From contig NZ_JACZCR010000009.1 in NCBI RefSeq assembly GCF_014904735.1, forward strand, positions 53,189 to 117,188: a stretch of DNA of 64,000 bases. Reading direction: 5' to 3'. Under the pieces are notes generated by a model. That model worked only from the letters and a program-made list of their open reading frames with translations, had not been told where the DNA came from and did not search any database. Shown piece after piece: positions 8,104 through 17,812 of the stretch (positions are counted from its first letter, which is position 1; every line of letters starts with the position of its first letter). Position numbers and translations under genes: made by a program. The stretch comes from Microbulbifer hainanensis (GTDB taxonomy: Bacteria; Pseudomonadota; Gammaproteobacteria; Pseudomonadales; Cellvibrionaceae).

Positions 8104-8652
8104 ATGGCCCTTACCCCTTCCACAATGATCCCCCTCGGCAGTCCCATGCCGTCGTTCTCCCTTCCCGATGCGAATGGCGACCTGATCTCGAGTCAGCAGT
8201 TTGCCGGCAATCCGCTGTTGGTAATGTTTATCTGTAATCACTGTCCCTTCGTCAAACATATCGCCGCGGGGCTGGCTGAATTTACCGAGCACTATCTACC
8301 GAAAGGTCTCGGCATCGTCGCCATCAACAGTAACGACTTCAACACCCATCCGGCTGATAGCCCGGCGAAGATGCGCGAGGAAATCACCGCTCGCGGTTAT
8401 CGCTTTCCCTATCTGGTCGATGAAAGCCAGCAAGTGGCACGAGCATTCGACGCAGCGTGCACTCCGGACTTTTTCCTGTTCGACGCCGAGGGCAATCTTG
8501 TCTATCGCGGCCAATTTGACGGCAGTCGTCCCGGCAATAGCGAACCGGTCAACGGCAAGGACATGCGCGCAGCAGTAGAAGCCGTTCTGAGCGGGCAGGC
8601 CCCTTCTGCCGATCAGGTGCCATCCATGGGCTGCAACATCAAATGGAAGTAG
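8104..8652 (+). CDS. Thioredoxin-fold redoxin (AhpC/TSA-like) protein
   Basis: A 182-residue protein of the thioredoxin/peroxiredoxin-like superfamily. It begins with the redoxin strand PSFSLPDANGD, followed by FICNHCPFVKH with C44-x2-C47 as the likely redox pair and an FLFDAEGNLVYRG hairpin near residue 130. Proteins of this kind are annotated as thioredoxin family or AhpC/TSA and probably reduce disulfides or peroxides; the partner is unknown. No signal peptide is seen, so it should be cytoplasmic. The ATG at 8104 has ACGGAGGTCCC directly before it, which settles the start. The MOSC gene follows 54 bases downstream on the same strand and may be co-transcribed. Confidence 0.85.
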   Translation: MALTPSTMIPLGSPMPSFSLPDANGDLISSQQFAGNPLLVMFICNHCPFVKHIAAGLAEFTEHYLPKGLGIVAINSNDFNTHPADSPAKMREEITARGYRFPYLVDESQQVARAFDAACTPDFFLFDAEGNLVYRGQFDGSRPGNSEPVNGKDMRAAVEAVLSGQAPSADQVPSMGCNIKWK

Positions 8653-8706
8653 GCGATCGCCAGTTCATTTTCTCCAAGCAATGGAATAGCGAGAGGAAAT
8701 CAATCC

Positions 8707-9516
8707 TTGCAGATCTCAGCGCTCTATCACTTTCCGGTTAAATCCCTGCAGGGTCACAGTGGCAATGCACTGGTCCTCGACCGCTACGGAGCAGTCGGCG
8801 ATCGCCGCTGGATGCTGGTGGATGCCGATAACCAGTTCGTCACCCAGCGTCGCCTTCGCGCCATGGCTCGACTCAGGGCCACCAACACGGCTACCGGCGT
8901 GCGCATCGAAGACGAAAGCGGCGACGCAATCGATGTAAACCAACCGGATCAAAATGCACAGATTCGGCAAGTCACCGTCTGGAGCGATTCAGTTGCCGCC
9001 CGCGACGCCGGTGACGACGCCGCGGCCTGGCTCAGCGAACAATTGCAGACGCCCGTTCGACTGGTCGCGATCGGCGCGGAGTTTCAGCGCCCCCTGTCGG
9101 CACCCCGCGCCGACAGGCAGGTCGGCTTTGCCGACGGCGCGCCGCTACTGGTGATAGGCCAGGCGTCCCTGGACGATCTGAATGCGCGGCTGACCGAAGC
9201 TGTATCGATGCTGCGCTTCCGCCCCAACCTGGTTGTGAGCGGCGCTGAGCCCTTTGCCGAGGACAGCTGGAAACTGATACGTATTCATACGGCGAGTGGT
9301 CCCGTCGAGCTGGAGTGCACCCACACCTGTGCCCGCTGTGCCATTCCCGGGCTGGATCCCCACACCGGCCAGGCCGGTAAGGAACCACTCAGGACGCTCG
9401 CCCAGTACCGGCGCGGCGCGGACGGCCAGATCTACTTCGGCGTCAATCTCGCCCCGCGCCTTAGCGAGCCGCACGGCTTCACGATAAACTTGGGTGATAG
9501 AGTCGAAGTGGAGTAA
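8707..9516 (+). CDS. MOSC domain-containing protein (YcbX/mARC type)
   Basis: A 269-residue protein with a MOSC N-terminal beta barrel (ISALYHFPVKSLQG at the start) and a MOSC domain from about residue 120. The conserved cysteine region C204-x3-C208-x2-C211 (ECTHTCARC) followed by PGLDPHTG is where MOSC proteins bind the molybdenum cofactor. Relatives such as YcbX and mARC reduce N-hydroxylated compounds. E. coli YcbX carries a C-terminal ferredoxin domain; this protein stops before one, so it would need a separate electron donor. The start is a TTG at 8707, preceded by GAGAGGA; no ATG lies close to the conserved N terminus. The next gene begins 14 bases after its stop, suggesting an operon. 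Confidence 0.87.
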   Translation: MQISALYHFPVKSLQGHSGNALVLDRYGAVGDRRWMLVDADNQFVTQRRLRAMARLRATNTATGVRIEDESGDAIDVNQPDQNAQIRQVTVWSDSVAARDAGDDAAAWLSEQLQTPVRLVAIGAEFQRPLSAPRADRQVGFADGAPLLVIGQASLDDLNARLTEAVSMLRFRPNLVVSGAEPFAEDSWKLIRIHTASGPVELECTHTCARCAIPGLDPHTGQAGKEPLRTLAQYRRGADGQIYFGVNLAPRLSEPHGFTINLGDRVEVE

Positions 9517-9530
9517 ACGAGGGGCAAGCC

Positions 9531-10502
9531 GTGAGCATTACCCGCTACTGCGCCGAACTGCTCGAAGCGGCGAGCCACTACCACGTCCGCTACGGCGACC
9601 GACTCGCCAACCACCTGCCGATGGTACTGATTGCACTGGATAAAATGGGTGCCAGCCACGCGGAGTTGCAACATGCGTTTGATCGGTCAATACCGTATCT
9701 GGAGCGGCCGCAATTACTGCCGCCAGATCCCAATGTTTCCATCCTGGATTGTCGCAATCGCGAAGAGCTATTCCCCAGCGCGCTACAATATTATGAAAAG
9801 CAATTCAGGCAACATGGCATTGCCGAGTGTCTGAAAAATGAATTACCGCCCTTATTGCCAGCAATTGCCACCGCCGCATTCCACCCACTGATTCGTACTG
9901 CATACGGCATCGATGCGGGTCACCTGGAAGAGATCGCGGCGGGCTTAGCCTATTGGAACCTGGAATTTCGTGTGTTCCCTGCCAGCCAAAAGCAGATACC
10001 AGAGCCCGCAGCCGATATCTTATCCATGCTGGCTAAGCACTTTCCGCTGATTGCGCTGGCACCGGGTAATATCAGCGACCACATGATGTCGGTCACTGGC
10101 CAGGAGGGTTGGATGGACACGCCAATCCAGCCCGAACTGCTCGGCCTGGAGGACATTGCGGAAGTCGCCATCGGTAGCTATCTCGGCACTGGCGACTTCA
10201 CTCTTTTGCACGGGGTAACAAGCTGTCATGCACTGCGCTTAGTGCTCAGTTATTGTCCGGTGCCGGAAACCGCTCTGAGAGAATTTTGGAAAGGGCTTGC
10301 GATCGCTTATTTGAGCACCGGCCCCAAGCCTGTCACCTCATCAATGGAACGGCGGAGCTTCTTGGATTGGGAGGCGATTCGCAAAAGCGCCTGCGCCAGC
10401 GAAGACGATCACATCATAAAAATGAGTTATAGCTGTCAACAGGAAGGTATGAAATATGGGAAACAGGAATATCTATATGCCGCCACCAAACTTTTCTTCT
10501 GA
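9531..10502 (+). CDS. Questin oxidase-like (DUF4243) protein
   Basis: A 323-residue protein that I place in the questin oxidase-like family (AflY/MdpL, DUF4243). The basis is the pattern HYHVRYGDRLANHLPMVLIAL at the N terminus, AAFHPLIRTAYGID near residue 120, an LAYWN segment, and TLLHGVTSCHALRLV near 225, with conserved histidines. Fungal members open anthraquinone rings by a Baeyer-Villiger-type oxidation; the bacterial role is unknown. The GTG at 9531 has GAGGGG before it and sits 14 bases after the MOSC stop, so it is probably co-transcribed. The second half is visibly richer in A/T than its neighbours, which may mean transfer. Family call is moderate. Confidence 0.7.
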   Translation: MSITRYCAELLEAASHYHVRYGDRLANHLPMVLIALDKMGASHAELQHAFDRSIPYLERPQLLPPDPNVSILDCRNREELFPSALQYYEKQFRQHGIAECLKNELPPLLPAIATAAFHPLIRTAYGIDAGHLEEIAAGLAYWNLEFRVFPASQKQIPEPAADILSMLAKHFPLIALAPGNISDHMMSVTGQEGWMDTPIQPELLGLEDIAEVAIGSYLGTGDFTLLHGVTSCHALRLVLSYCPVPETALREFWKGLAIAYLSTGPKPVTSSMERRSFLDWEAIRKSACASEDDHIIKMSYSCQQEGMKYGKQEYLYAATKLFF

Positions 10503-10506
10503 CCTA

Positions 10507-10537
10507 ATAAAAAAGCCCCGGTCCGAAGACCGGGGCT
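10507..10537 (-). terminator. Terminator of the first Oar-like receptor gene
   Basis: AGCCCCGGTC (10514-10523) pairs with GACCGGGGCT (10528-10537) over a four-base loop. Read on the minus strand it is followed by a T-run (A-run 10507-10514 on plus). It also separates the convergent questin-oxidase-like gene. Confidence 0.92.
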
Positions 10538-10569
10538 CAATCAGAGCAAGTTAACTATCAAATTGAAAA

Positions 10570-13500
10570 TTAGAAGTTAGCCTGCAGTCCCAACCGAACA
10601 GAACGGGGAGCCTGCCAAGAGTAAGCAGCTCCGTAGTACTGATTCAATTTACCAGCACTTCTCTCATAGTGTTCGTTAGTGGACAGAGATTCCTGAGAAT
10701 CGAGCAGATTGAACACATCGAGTGATGCAACCATATCTACACCGGCATATGCAAAATTGTAGCGTGCAGATGCATCTACGCTAATGGTCCATGGAGTTCT
10801 GCCAACATCCCCGCGGGGATGATACGAGTACTCAGCTTCACCCGGATCGATTTCCTCATTGCCATTCGCGTCTGTCCAAGACTCCAGATGGTAGAAGGTA
10901 TCACCGTAGCTTCCGTAGACATTCGGATTATTACTTGGATAAGCCTTACCAAATGCAGAAAGCGGGCGACCACTCGCGAGAGTTGCATTCATACCGAATG
11001 ACAGATCCTCGGTGAAGTCATAGCTACCAAAGAACTTGAACACATGCCGACGATCATTGGCCTGATACCCTTGCGCACCATCCATCAGCGCGGGGAAGTC
11101 AAAGTCCTGGGTAATACCGGCATCTGCCTGGTCGATATCGGACTTGACGGCACCTTCGAAGTTACCTGTACTTCTCGACCAAGTGTAAATGAACTTCCAG
11201 TTCATCTTCTCGTCGGAGTAAGTCAACTCGGTCTGGATTGCACGGTACTCGTTTTTCGCTTCCGGCAGACCAATTGTGGCAGCGGAGTGTGTCGTCAACG
11301 AGCCCGGATCAGGCGCCCCATCAAAGTTCGCGATTCCAAATGCCGCGCCAATATCTTGACCGACATTGACCGCGTTACCATCAGCATCTAATACCGTCAG
11401 GCTGGTTCCATTCCAATAAAATGCATCCTTATACCAAGATGACGTCTCACCGGGATTGACCATCACACAGTACGGATAGGCATAAATACCGCAGTAATCA
11501 TCTAGCGCCGAGGTCACTTCGCGGTAGATACCCCGTACACCGACCAACAGGTTATCGTTCACTGCGGTTTCAAAGCCGAGAATAAACTCGTCGCGAGCGA
11601 AAGGATCAGCCTCTTGCGCCTGGAAGATATCTTTCTCCGGGATCGCAGACACAGAGCTAGTGTACGAGGAGTTGGCCACGGTACCATTGACCGGGTCTAT
11701 ACCAGTCGGAATTCCGGTGGCCGGGTCAATCCCGTCAAAGGTATAGAAGGTAGTAGTGTCACTAACGCCGGAGGCTGCCCGATAGATGGTGTTGTTGGCC
11801 ATCGGAAGGTAGTAACGGCCCCAAGTACCGTAAACCTTTGACACGCCATCACCCATAAAGTCCCAGGTGAAGCCGAGGCGCGGAGCGATATCGGTATCAA
11901 AGTCGAACAGCTGTTTACCGGTGGTACCTTCACCCTCGAACTGGTCCTTGCGCAGACCAACACTCACCATCCACTGGTCATTGACCTGCCACTGGTCTTC
12001 CAGATAAAAGGCGGTCAGGTCTGAGGAGAAGCTGCCTCCGCCAACGAATATGCGGTCTTGCACGATATCCATCGGCGCGCCGCTAGTATTGACAAAGAGA
12101 GCGCCACTATCGCCCTGAACGTCACCACCATTCTCGAGGGACAGGTATTCCCAGCTGTGGCCGCCGACAGGAACACTTACTCGTGTCGATGCACGTTGCT
12201 GCACATCCATACCAGCTTTCAGTGCGTGATCGCCGAGCGCGTAGCTGACATCCAAGCGGTACTGGGTATTTTCATCGAAGTTGTCGCCGATTGAACCACC
12301 AGGGCCACAGCCTTCTACGTCTGTACCATTAGTAAGAGTGCCACCAACAGTAGGACATTCCAGATTCAGCGGATCAGTGGAATAGTCAGTTTTAATCTTG
12401 CCTGCAAGCGCAGATACTGTCAGATCATTTCCGAAGTAGCCGGTGTAGTTGAGGCTATTCGCCTCACTACCGCGCAGCCGGGTAAAACCACCATTTGCAT
12501 CGCCGATAGTACTCGTTTCCGCATCATAGGCGTAGACCTTCTCTGTCGATTCGTTGCGATCAGAGAATCCGGTATAGCTCAAGCGATGGTTTTCGGAAAT
12601 ATCCCAATCGATCTTGGTGCCCCAGAACAGGTTATCTCCGCCAGAGGACTCACGGACACGATAGGTATCTACGCCGTTATAGCGCTGAGTACCTGTCGCC
12701 TGGGTGAACCTTTCCTCTTTAGATCTGGGGTTGACCAGCGCGTACATGAACAGCTTGTCTTCAATGATCGGACCGGACGCGGAAAAGGTGTAATCCATCT
12801 CGTCAGTTTCGGCAACGCTGGTATCACGGAAAACTGCGCCGGTACCGCCGTCACCGCGAGATACCCGGCCTTCTGAACGCAGAGCATCTGGACTCCAGTC
12901 CATGGTGGCGCCGAATTCCCAGGTATTGCCGCCACTTTTGGTAACGGAGTTAATGACACCACCAGTGGTACGACCAAACTCGGCGGAATAGCCGCCGGTC
13001 TTGACCTGGAATTCCTTATAGAATTCAAACGGAACAGAGCTGCAGCCAAGCCCCTGGCGGGTATTGGTTACTTCCAAGCCGTTAATATAACAAGAGTTTT
13101 CAGCGACTGAAGCGCCACCGAATGATGCAAATGAAGCGGTATTACCTGATCCAAAATCGGAATCCCCCAAGACTACACCCGGGGCGAGAAGGGACACTGC
13201 AGTAAGGTTGCGGGCAACCGGCATCGCGTCAATCTGAGTTTCGCCAATAACCAAACCGGAGTCCATAGTATAGGTATCAACTGAAGTTGGCAGCTCGCCT
13301 TCAACAACAACCTCTTCCAAACCAGAAGTGCCAACGTCGAAATTAGCAATAGCATTTGAGCCCAAAGAAACTCGAACACGATTTTCCGCAACTTTTACGC
13401 CGCTTTTGGCGACGACCACCTTGTATGTACCAATGGGCAGATGCGCCAAGCGGAATTTCTTCTCAGCATCAGTCACGATCGTACGGGTCATACCCGTATC

Positions 13501-13671
13501 TTCATTAGTGGCGGTGACTGTATAAGATGCAGCGGCATCCATGCTGTCAGCATGGATAGAACCCACAATATTGGAGCTTGAGTTACTGGCAGCAAATGAA
13601 GGTGATGCCAGCCCGATTGAGGCGGCCATCACGGAAGCGGCTAGTAAGCTTTTCCGGAAATTGTTATTCAT
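10570..13671 (-). CDS. Oar-like TonB-dependent outer-membrane receptor (1)
   Basis: A 1033-residue outer-membrane protein. A signal peptide (1-27, ending SPSFA) is followed by a carboxypeptidase-regulatory-like domain (about 33-115). Then comes a plug domain (about 115-235, with SYINGLEVT-like and GYSAEFGRTTGGVINSVTKSG wording) and a long beta barrel ending in RLGLQANF. This is the Oar/OmpA-related receptor layout. The substrate is unknown; such receptors take up peptides, glycans or siderophores using TonB energy. Residues 934-945 (DANGNEEIDPGE) form a textbook EF-hand loop, suggesting calcium binding. A 38-bp block upstream is shared with the next receptor gene. Gene content around gives no clue to the ligand. 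Confidence 0.9.
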   Translation of the reverse strand: MNNNFRKSLLAASVMAASIGLASPSFAASNSSSNIVGSIHADSMDAAASYTVTATNEDTGMTRTIVTDAEKKFRLAHLPIGTYKVVVAKSGVKVAENRVRVSLGSNAIANFDVGTSGLEEVVVEGELPTSVDTYTMDSGLVIGETQIDAMPVARNLTAVSLLAPGVVLGDSDFGSGNTASFASFGGASVAENSCYINGLEVTNTRQGLGCSSVPFEFYKEFQVKTGGYSAEFGRTTGGVINSVTKSGGNTWEFGATMDWSPDALRSEGRVSRGDGGTGAVFRDTSVAETDEMDYTFSASGPIIEDKLFMYALVNPRSKEERFTQATGTQRYNGVDTYRVRESSGGDNLFWGTKIDWDISENHRLSYTGFSDRNESTEKVYAYDAETSTIGDANGGFTRLRGSEANSLNYTGYFGNDLTVSALAGKIKTDYSTDPLNLECPTVGGTLTNGTDVEGCGPGGSIGDNFDENTQYRLDVSYALGDHALKAGMDVQQRASTRVSVPVGGHSWEYLSLENGGDVQGDSGALFVNTSGAPMDIVQDRIFVGGGSFSSDLTAFYLEDQWQVNDQWMVSVGLRKDQFEGEGTTGKQLFDFDTDIAPRLGFTWDFMGDGVSKVYGTWGRYYLPMANNTIYRAASGVSDTTTFYTFDGIDPATGIPTGIDPVNGTVANSSYTSSVSAIPEKDIFQAQEADPFARDEFILGFETAVNDNLLVGVRGIYREVTSALDDYCGIYAYPYCVMVNPGETSSWYKDAFYWNGTSLTVLDADGNAVNVGQDIGAAFGIANFDGAPDPGSLTTHSAATIGLPEAKNEYRAIQTELTYSDEKMNWKFIYTWSRSTGNFEGAVKSDIDQADAGITQDFDFPALMDGAQGYQANDRRHVFKFFGSYDFTEDLSFGMNATLASGRPLSAFGKAYPSNNPNVYGSYGDTFYHLESWTDANGNEEIDPGEAEYSYHPRGDVGRTPWTISVDASARYNFAYAGVDMVASLDVFNLLDSQESLSTNEHYERSAGKLNQYYGAAYSWQAPRSVRLGLQANF

Positions 13672-13716
13672 CTGTAACCCTCTATTGATCTTAAGATCGT
13701 TGGTTTAGTTATTGTT

Positions 13717-13754
13717 AAGTAACCGCCCCCCAGCGATCACTTTCCTCCCAACAC
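13717..13754 (-). promoter_or_regulatory. Conserved 38-bp block upstream of Oar-like receptor 1
   Basis: This block matches 17813-17850 at 30 of 38 positions with no gaps. The strongest part is ATCACTTTCCTCCCAACAC (plus strand, 13736-13754), with 18 of 19 identical. It lies 46-83 bases upstream of the receptor start, so it may be an operator or promoter element shared by the two genes. Confidence 0.6.
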
Positions 13755-14682
13755 CTAGATCTAACGAATGAGGCAAAAGAACCCACACTGTAAAATTGGG
13801 ACATCAGTCACAAAGCGAATTTTTTTCAACAAAGCCTGCATCTAAACAGCATCATCACGACATTACGCTTAATCGCGCAAAAGAACCATTCATTAAAAAT
13901 CTTTAAGGATGAAGGATATTGCACCAAGGGCGGACAGATAGGATAAATCCCCCTTCCTCACTCCTGTATGTCACCATTCCACATTCTGGCATTACCACCC
14001 TTTACTGACATTCAGAACAAACATTTCAATCTAATAATTCCGCTAACGTTCGCCGTGCTTTCCTCCCAAGCGTTGCCATTACGTGAAACCCGCGACCAGG
14101 CAATGCTCGCGATAACGCGCACTTTCAGCGGGGGTATGTAAATTAACGTTTCCTGCCACAACCGCATACTCACCTACTGCACACACCTTGACAGCACTCA
14201 GCTGGCAAATGGGAAACCAATCAAAGATAGTGACCCGCACATGGCGGTCGAGAAGTATTGACGGGCGGCAGGTCGAACAGAGGTCAGGATCAGTCGATGA
14301 GATTCAACTTCAAGAGGAAAGAATAAATTCGGAGCCGCATATATGCTCCTTCTGGATACAAGTCGATTACTTAACTAGAAACTCCAGGCGCCTTTTAGGC
14401 ACGACAGTTTCGCAAATATTGCCATGTATGGCACTCTACCTCAGGCAAACGCATCAGCCTAGAACAGCCTTTGATACAACAGCATCAAGCTGTTGATCAC
14501 GGTTTGGCCTACTCGAGGCCATCAAGAAAGGTCAGCATCTGACATCAAACTAATCCGAGGCCACAGAGTTGAAGTCACCAGATATCAGTACCTGATACGG
14601 AGTGGCTCTTCGGATTCCCCCCCCTGCACATATAAAAAAATTTTAAAAAATCAAGCAAGCATAAAACCTAGAATTTTTAGTT
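13755..14682. other. Gene-poor A/T-rich intergenic stretch
   Basis: About 0.9 kb between the two receptor genes. Short open frames occur (the longest, 14188-14496, about 100 codons on plus), but none has a ribosome site, a recognisable product or coding-like codon use. I see no RNA gene or mobile element. The base composition is more A/T-rich than the coding parts. It may hold promoter sequence for receptor 1 and gene remnants too decayed to read. Confidence 0.5.
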
Positions 14683-14708
14683 AAAAAAACGGGAGGCCAA
14701 GCCTCCCG
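14683..14708 (-). terminator. Terminator of the second Oar-like receptor gene
   Basis: CGGGAGGC (14690-14697) pairs with GCCTCCCG (14701-14708) over a three-base loop. On the minus strand it is followed by a run of seven T (14683-14689 are A on plus). Confidence 0.92.
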
Positions 14709-14752
14709 AATTCAATTAACAAATATTTTTTAAATTTTAAAAGTCAGCGTTT

Positions 14753-17740
14753 TTAGAACGATACCCGCGTGCCCAAATAGAAACGACGCGGCTCAACCCA
14801 TTCGACGGGCTCACCGAAGGCATACGTTCCGTCGCCAGCCAGCAGATCCTGCTCACGCATGCCAGCCTGGTCGTCAAACACGTTGAAGATATCCAGGAAA
14901 AACTCGGCTTCGTAGCCGGCCAGCTGGTAGCTGTACTTCACACGTGCGTCCAGGGTTCCATAGGAACTGGCGACTTTGTCACCAACCGAACTGCCGTCAA
15001 CCCAGCGAGTGGTAACACCGCCATCTTCGTAGGGGTCATCAACACGTATCGGCAGATGGCGACCGGCGACAGACCAAGTATCACTGTAGCGCAGGCCGGA
15101 GTTCCAGTTGTACACGAGACCCAGTTCAATGCCGTTGCTGAAGAAGTAGGAACCGGCAACTTTGAACAGGTGCTCGATATTGCCCGGCTGGTCGCCCCAC
15201 ATGCCCGGTGCACGTGGATCCAGCCAGACCACGTCACCCTGGAAGTCCGCGTTACCGTCGGAGTTGGAGTTACCCTTGGCCAGGTTGTAGGTATAAGAGG
15301 CCAGCATCTGCCAGTTGTCGCTGCGGCGCTTGCGGAAAGTGAATTCCAGCCCCTGATACTCGCGCTTGCCACCTTTCAGTGTTGCCAGCGTGTAGTTCGA
15401 GTTCGGCATTTCACTCAAACCGAAGTAAGACAGCGGCAGTGCATATTTACCCGCGCTGTCCGGATCGGTGTACAGACCCAGGTCGTAATCTTCCAGCACG
15501 TCCTTGGTTACACGATTGGTATAGGTAACCTCGGCGCTCATATCATCACTCAAAGACATCGAGTAACCAAGCATGAACTCGTCGGTGTACGGGGTCTTGG
15601 TAGACGGAGCGATCAGTGCATCGCCCGGTCCACGAGTACGGTAGGTCAGCCAGTGGTCGCCGACATAGACCTGCTCGTCAAGTACATAGCCAGTAACTGT
15701 ACCAGCAAACGAAGTCATATCAGTACGGATAGGATCGTAGTAACGACCGTAGAACCCCCATACCTTGCTGCTGCCATCACCATTGATGTTATAGGTTACA
15801 CCGAGACGTGGGGCCAACTCCCAGTCAAAGGTGAAGATATTGGAGCCGTCACTCGCGAAATGTTTCCACTGTTCAGCACGCACACCGGCATTAACTGTCC
15901 ACTGATCGTAGTTCCAGCTGTCCTGAATAAAAAAGGCACTACCTTTAGTTTTTACCGTGAAGGGTTCGGTAGATGCCATGTTAATGCGATAGACATTGAT
16001 TGAATCGCCTGGATTGCCGGCAGAGCTTGAAAAAGTCAGAGCTTCAAGCTCTTTATACGCTTCTATATTTTCATCTTCATTTTTGTCTATATTATCAATA
16101 ACTCCGTTGCTATTCGCATCGAACAGAGCCAAATAATAATCTGGATTCGCATCCATCATTGCAGAGATGATACGGGCGTAGTCGTCAGTCACTAGCTCAA
16201 GCGAACCCGTCCAGTCGCCGCCGGTCAAATCTGCCAGAGAGGCACCGCTGTTAGCCATAGCGATGGAAGAATACTGAGCGCCGTCACCGGTATATTGCAG
16301 ATCGCGTTCGCGTTCGTTTTCAGTGTAGGAATACCCCGTCTTGATTTCATGGCTACCCCAATTGGTGTCCAGGAAGTACTCGAAAGTGGCAGCCCAAGTA
16401 TCTTTATTGCGAAACTGAAGACTATCGTAACCAACGCCCCCGCGGTCCAAATCAGTCTGGGCCGGGTTCCCACCCATGTAAGCGACATCATTGCGCGTGG
16501 ACTTGTCTGCGGCCAGAGTACTGATTTCGCCTTCGTGACTCGCGGCCTCCAGGGTCAGGATCATATTATCCCAGGAGTGAGAGTACTCGAGCTTGTAGTT
16601 GTCGCCACCCTGACGCTGACGTTGATCGCGGTTGTTCAACACATCAGACTGCCGCGAACCGGTAATATCAGACGGGTCGTTGAAGAAAGTAGCAACGAGC
16701 TTGTCATTATCTGTCGCCTGCCAAGTCAGCTTGGCGAAACCTAAGTCCGTGGTCTGCTTCGCCGTGCGCATAAACTCGCCGGTATCCGCGTAAAAGACGT
16801 CGTCCTCGCGCTCCTTCACCTGATAGGAGGTGAAGAACCACAGCTTGTCCTGAATGATGGGGCCACCCAGGGTAAAGGCGCTATCGAAGGTGGAGAACTT
16901 GTTGCCGTCGTTGTGCTTGTTGTCTGCAACCAGGCTGTCGTTCTGTGTGTAGTAGTTCACGGAGCCGTGGAACTCATTACTACCAGACTTGGTGACCACG
17001 CGGGAAACCAGACCGGAACCACCCTCATACTCGGCCGCCAAGCCGCCGGTGAGAACGTGCTGCTCCTGAATGATTTCGGAGTTCACGTTGGCACCAAATG
17101 TACCGTTCACGTTATCGGTAACATTGATGTTATCGATGTAGTATAAATTGTCGGTCGATGATCCAGAGGTGCGGCCTTTGGAGTCCACTGCATCGGAGTA
17201 GTTTACCCCGGACTTTGAGGACGGGTTGCCATCGATAGCCGGCTTGGTGCCCGGCGCTAGCTGCAGGTAAGACTGATAGTCGCGGCCTGTCGGCAGGGAC
17301 TCGGTCAGGTCCAGAGTGATGTCCTGGCCAACAACTGTAGAAGTTGAGTCAACCATCTGAACTTTCTGGCCGGTAACCAGCACCTCTTCTAAACTCTCCG
17401 CAGCAGCATTGAGCGCATAATTAAGTGCAAAGCTCTGACCGGACACTACTCGAACATTTTTACTTTTTACCGCCTGGTAACCAGTCCCATTAACTTCCAC
17501 CTCATATTTCGCTGACGGATCCAGGCCCATCAGCCTGATCTCGCCATTTTCATCAGTCATCCCTGTTTTAGAGGTCAAACTCTCTGGAGTATGGACATCG
17601 ACCTCGGCCCCGGCGACAGGATTCCCCACACTGTCAGTAACCGTGATCCTCAGACCACCCGTATCAGCGAGTGCACTTCCACAGTACACCGTCAAACCGA
17701 CAGTGGCCGCTAGCAAGCTCTTCTTAAACTTTCCTTTCAT
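14753..17740 (-). CDS. Oar-like TonB-dependent outer-membrane receptor (2)
   Basis: A 995-residue outer-membrane receptor of the same design as the upstream one. It has a signal peptide (1-25, ending GSALA), a carboxypeptidase-regulatory-like domain (about 27-110) and a plug (about 115-245, with NLYYIDNINVTDNVNG and GGLAAEYEGGSGLVSRVVTKSG). The beta barrel ends YLGTRVSF. Overall similarity to receptor 1 is in layout, not close identity. Residues 541-552 (DANSNGVIDNID) form an EF-hand-like loop, followed by more acidic residues, so calcium may bind in a barrel loop. A weak AGGAA-type site precedes the ATG. The substrate is unknown. Confidence 0.9.
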   Translation of the reverse strand: MKGKFKKSLLAATVGLTVYCGSALADTGGLRITVTDSVGNPVAGAEVDVHTPESLTSKTGMTDENGEIRLMGLDPSAKYEVEVNGTGYQAVKSKNVRVVSGQSFALNYALNAAAESLEEVLVTGQKVQMVDSTSTVVGQDITLDLTESLPTGRDYQSYLQLAPGTKPAIDGNPSSKSGVNYSDAVDSKGRTSGSSTDNLYYIDNINVTDNVNGTFGANVNSEIIQEQHVLTGGLAAEYEGGSGLVSRVVTKSGSNEFHGSVNYYTQNDSLVADNKHNDGNKFSTFDSAFTLGGPIIQDKLWFFTSYQVKEREDDVFYADTGEFMRTAKQTTDLGFAKLTWQATDNDKLVATFFNDPSDITGSRQSDVLNNRDQRQRQGGDNYKLEYSHSWDNMILTLEAASHEGEISTLAADKSTRNDVAYMGGNPAQTDLDRGGVGYDSLQFRNKDTWAATFEYFLDTNWGSHEIKTGYSYTENERERDLQYTGDGAQYSSIAMANSGASLADLTGGDWTGSLELVTDDYARIISAMMDANPDYYLALFDANSNGVIDNIDKNEDENIEAYKELEALTFSSSAGNPGDSINVYRINMASTEPFTVKTKGSAFFIQDSWNYDQWTVNAGVRAEQWKHFASDGSNIFTFDWELAPRLGVTYNINGDGSSKVWGFYGRYYDPIRTDMTSFAGTVTGYVLDEQVYVGDHWLTYRTRGPGDALIAPSTKTPYTDEFMLGYSMSLSDDMSAEVTYTNRVTKDVLEDYDLGLYTDPDSAGKYALPLSYFGLSEMPNSNYTLATLKGGKREYQGLEFTFRKRRSDNWQMLASYTYNLAKGNSNSDGNADFQGDVVWLDPRAPGMWGDQPGNIEHLFKVAGSYFFSNGIELGLVYNWNSGLRYSDTWSVAGRHLPIRVDDPYEDGGVTTRWVDGSSVGDKVASSYGTLDARVKYSYQLAGYEAEFFLDIFNVFDDQAGMREQDLLAGDGTYAFGEPVEWVEPRRFYLGTRVSF

Positions 17741-17812
17741 TATATTTTCCTTCTTATCCTTAAATTATTGGAATCCATATAAATGCGCCAAACCCCAGCG
17801 CATAAATGTGAC

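Noticed and set aside
14188..14496. A plus-strand frame of about 100 codons between the two Oar-like receptor genes.
   Set aside because: No ribosome site, no recognisable product, mixed composition and several rare codons; looks non-coding.
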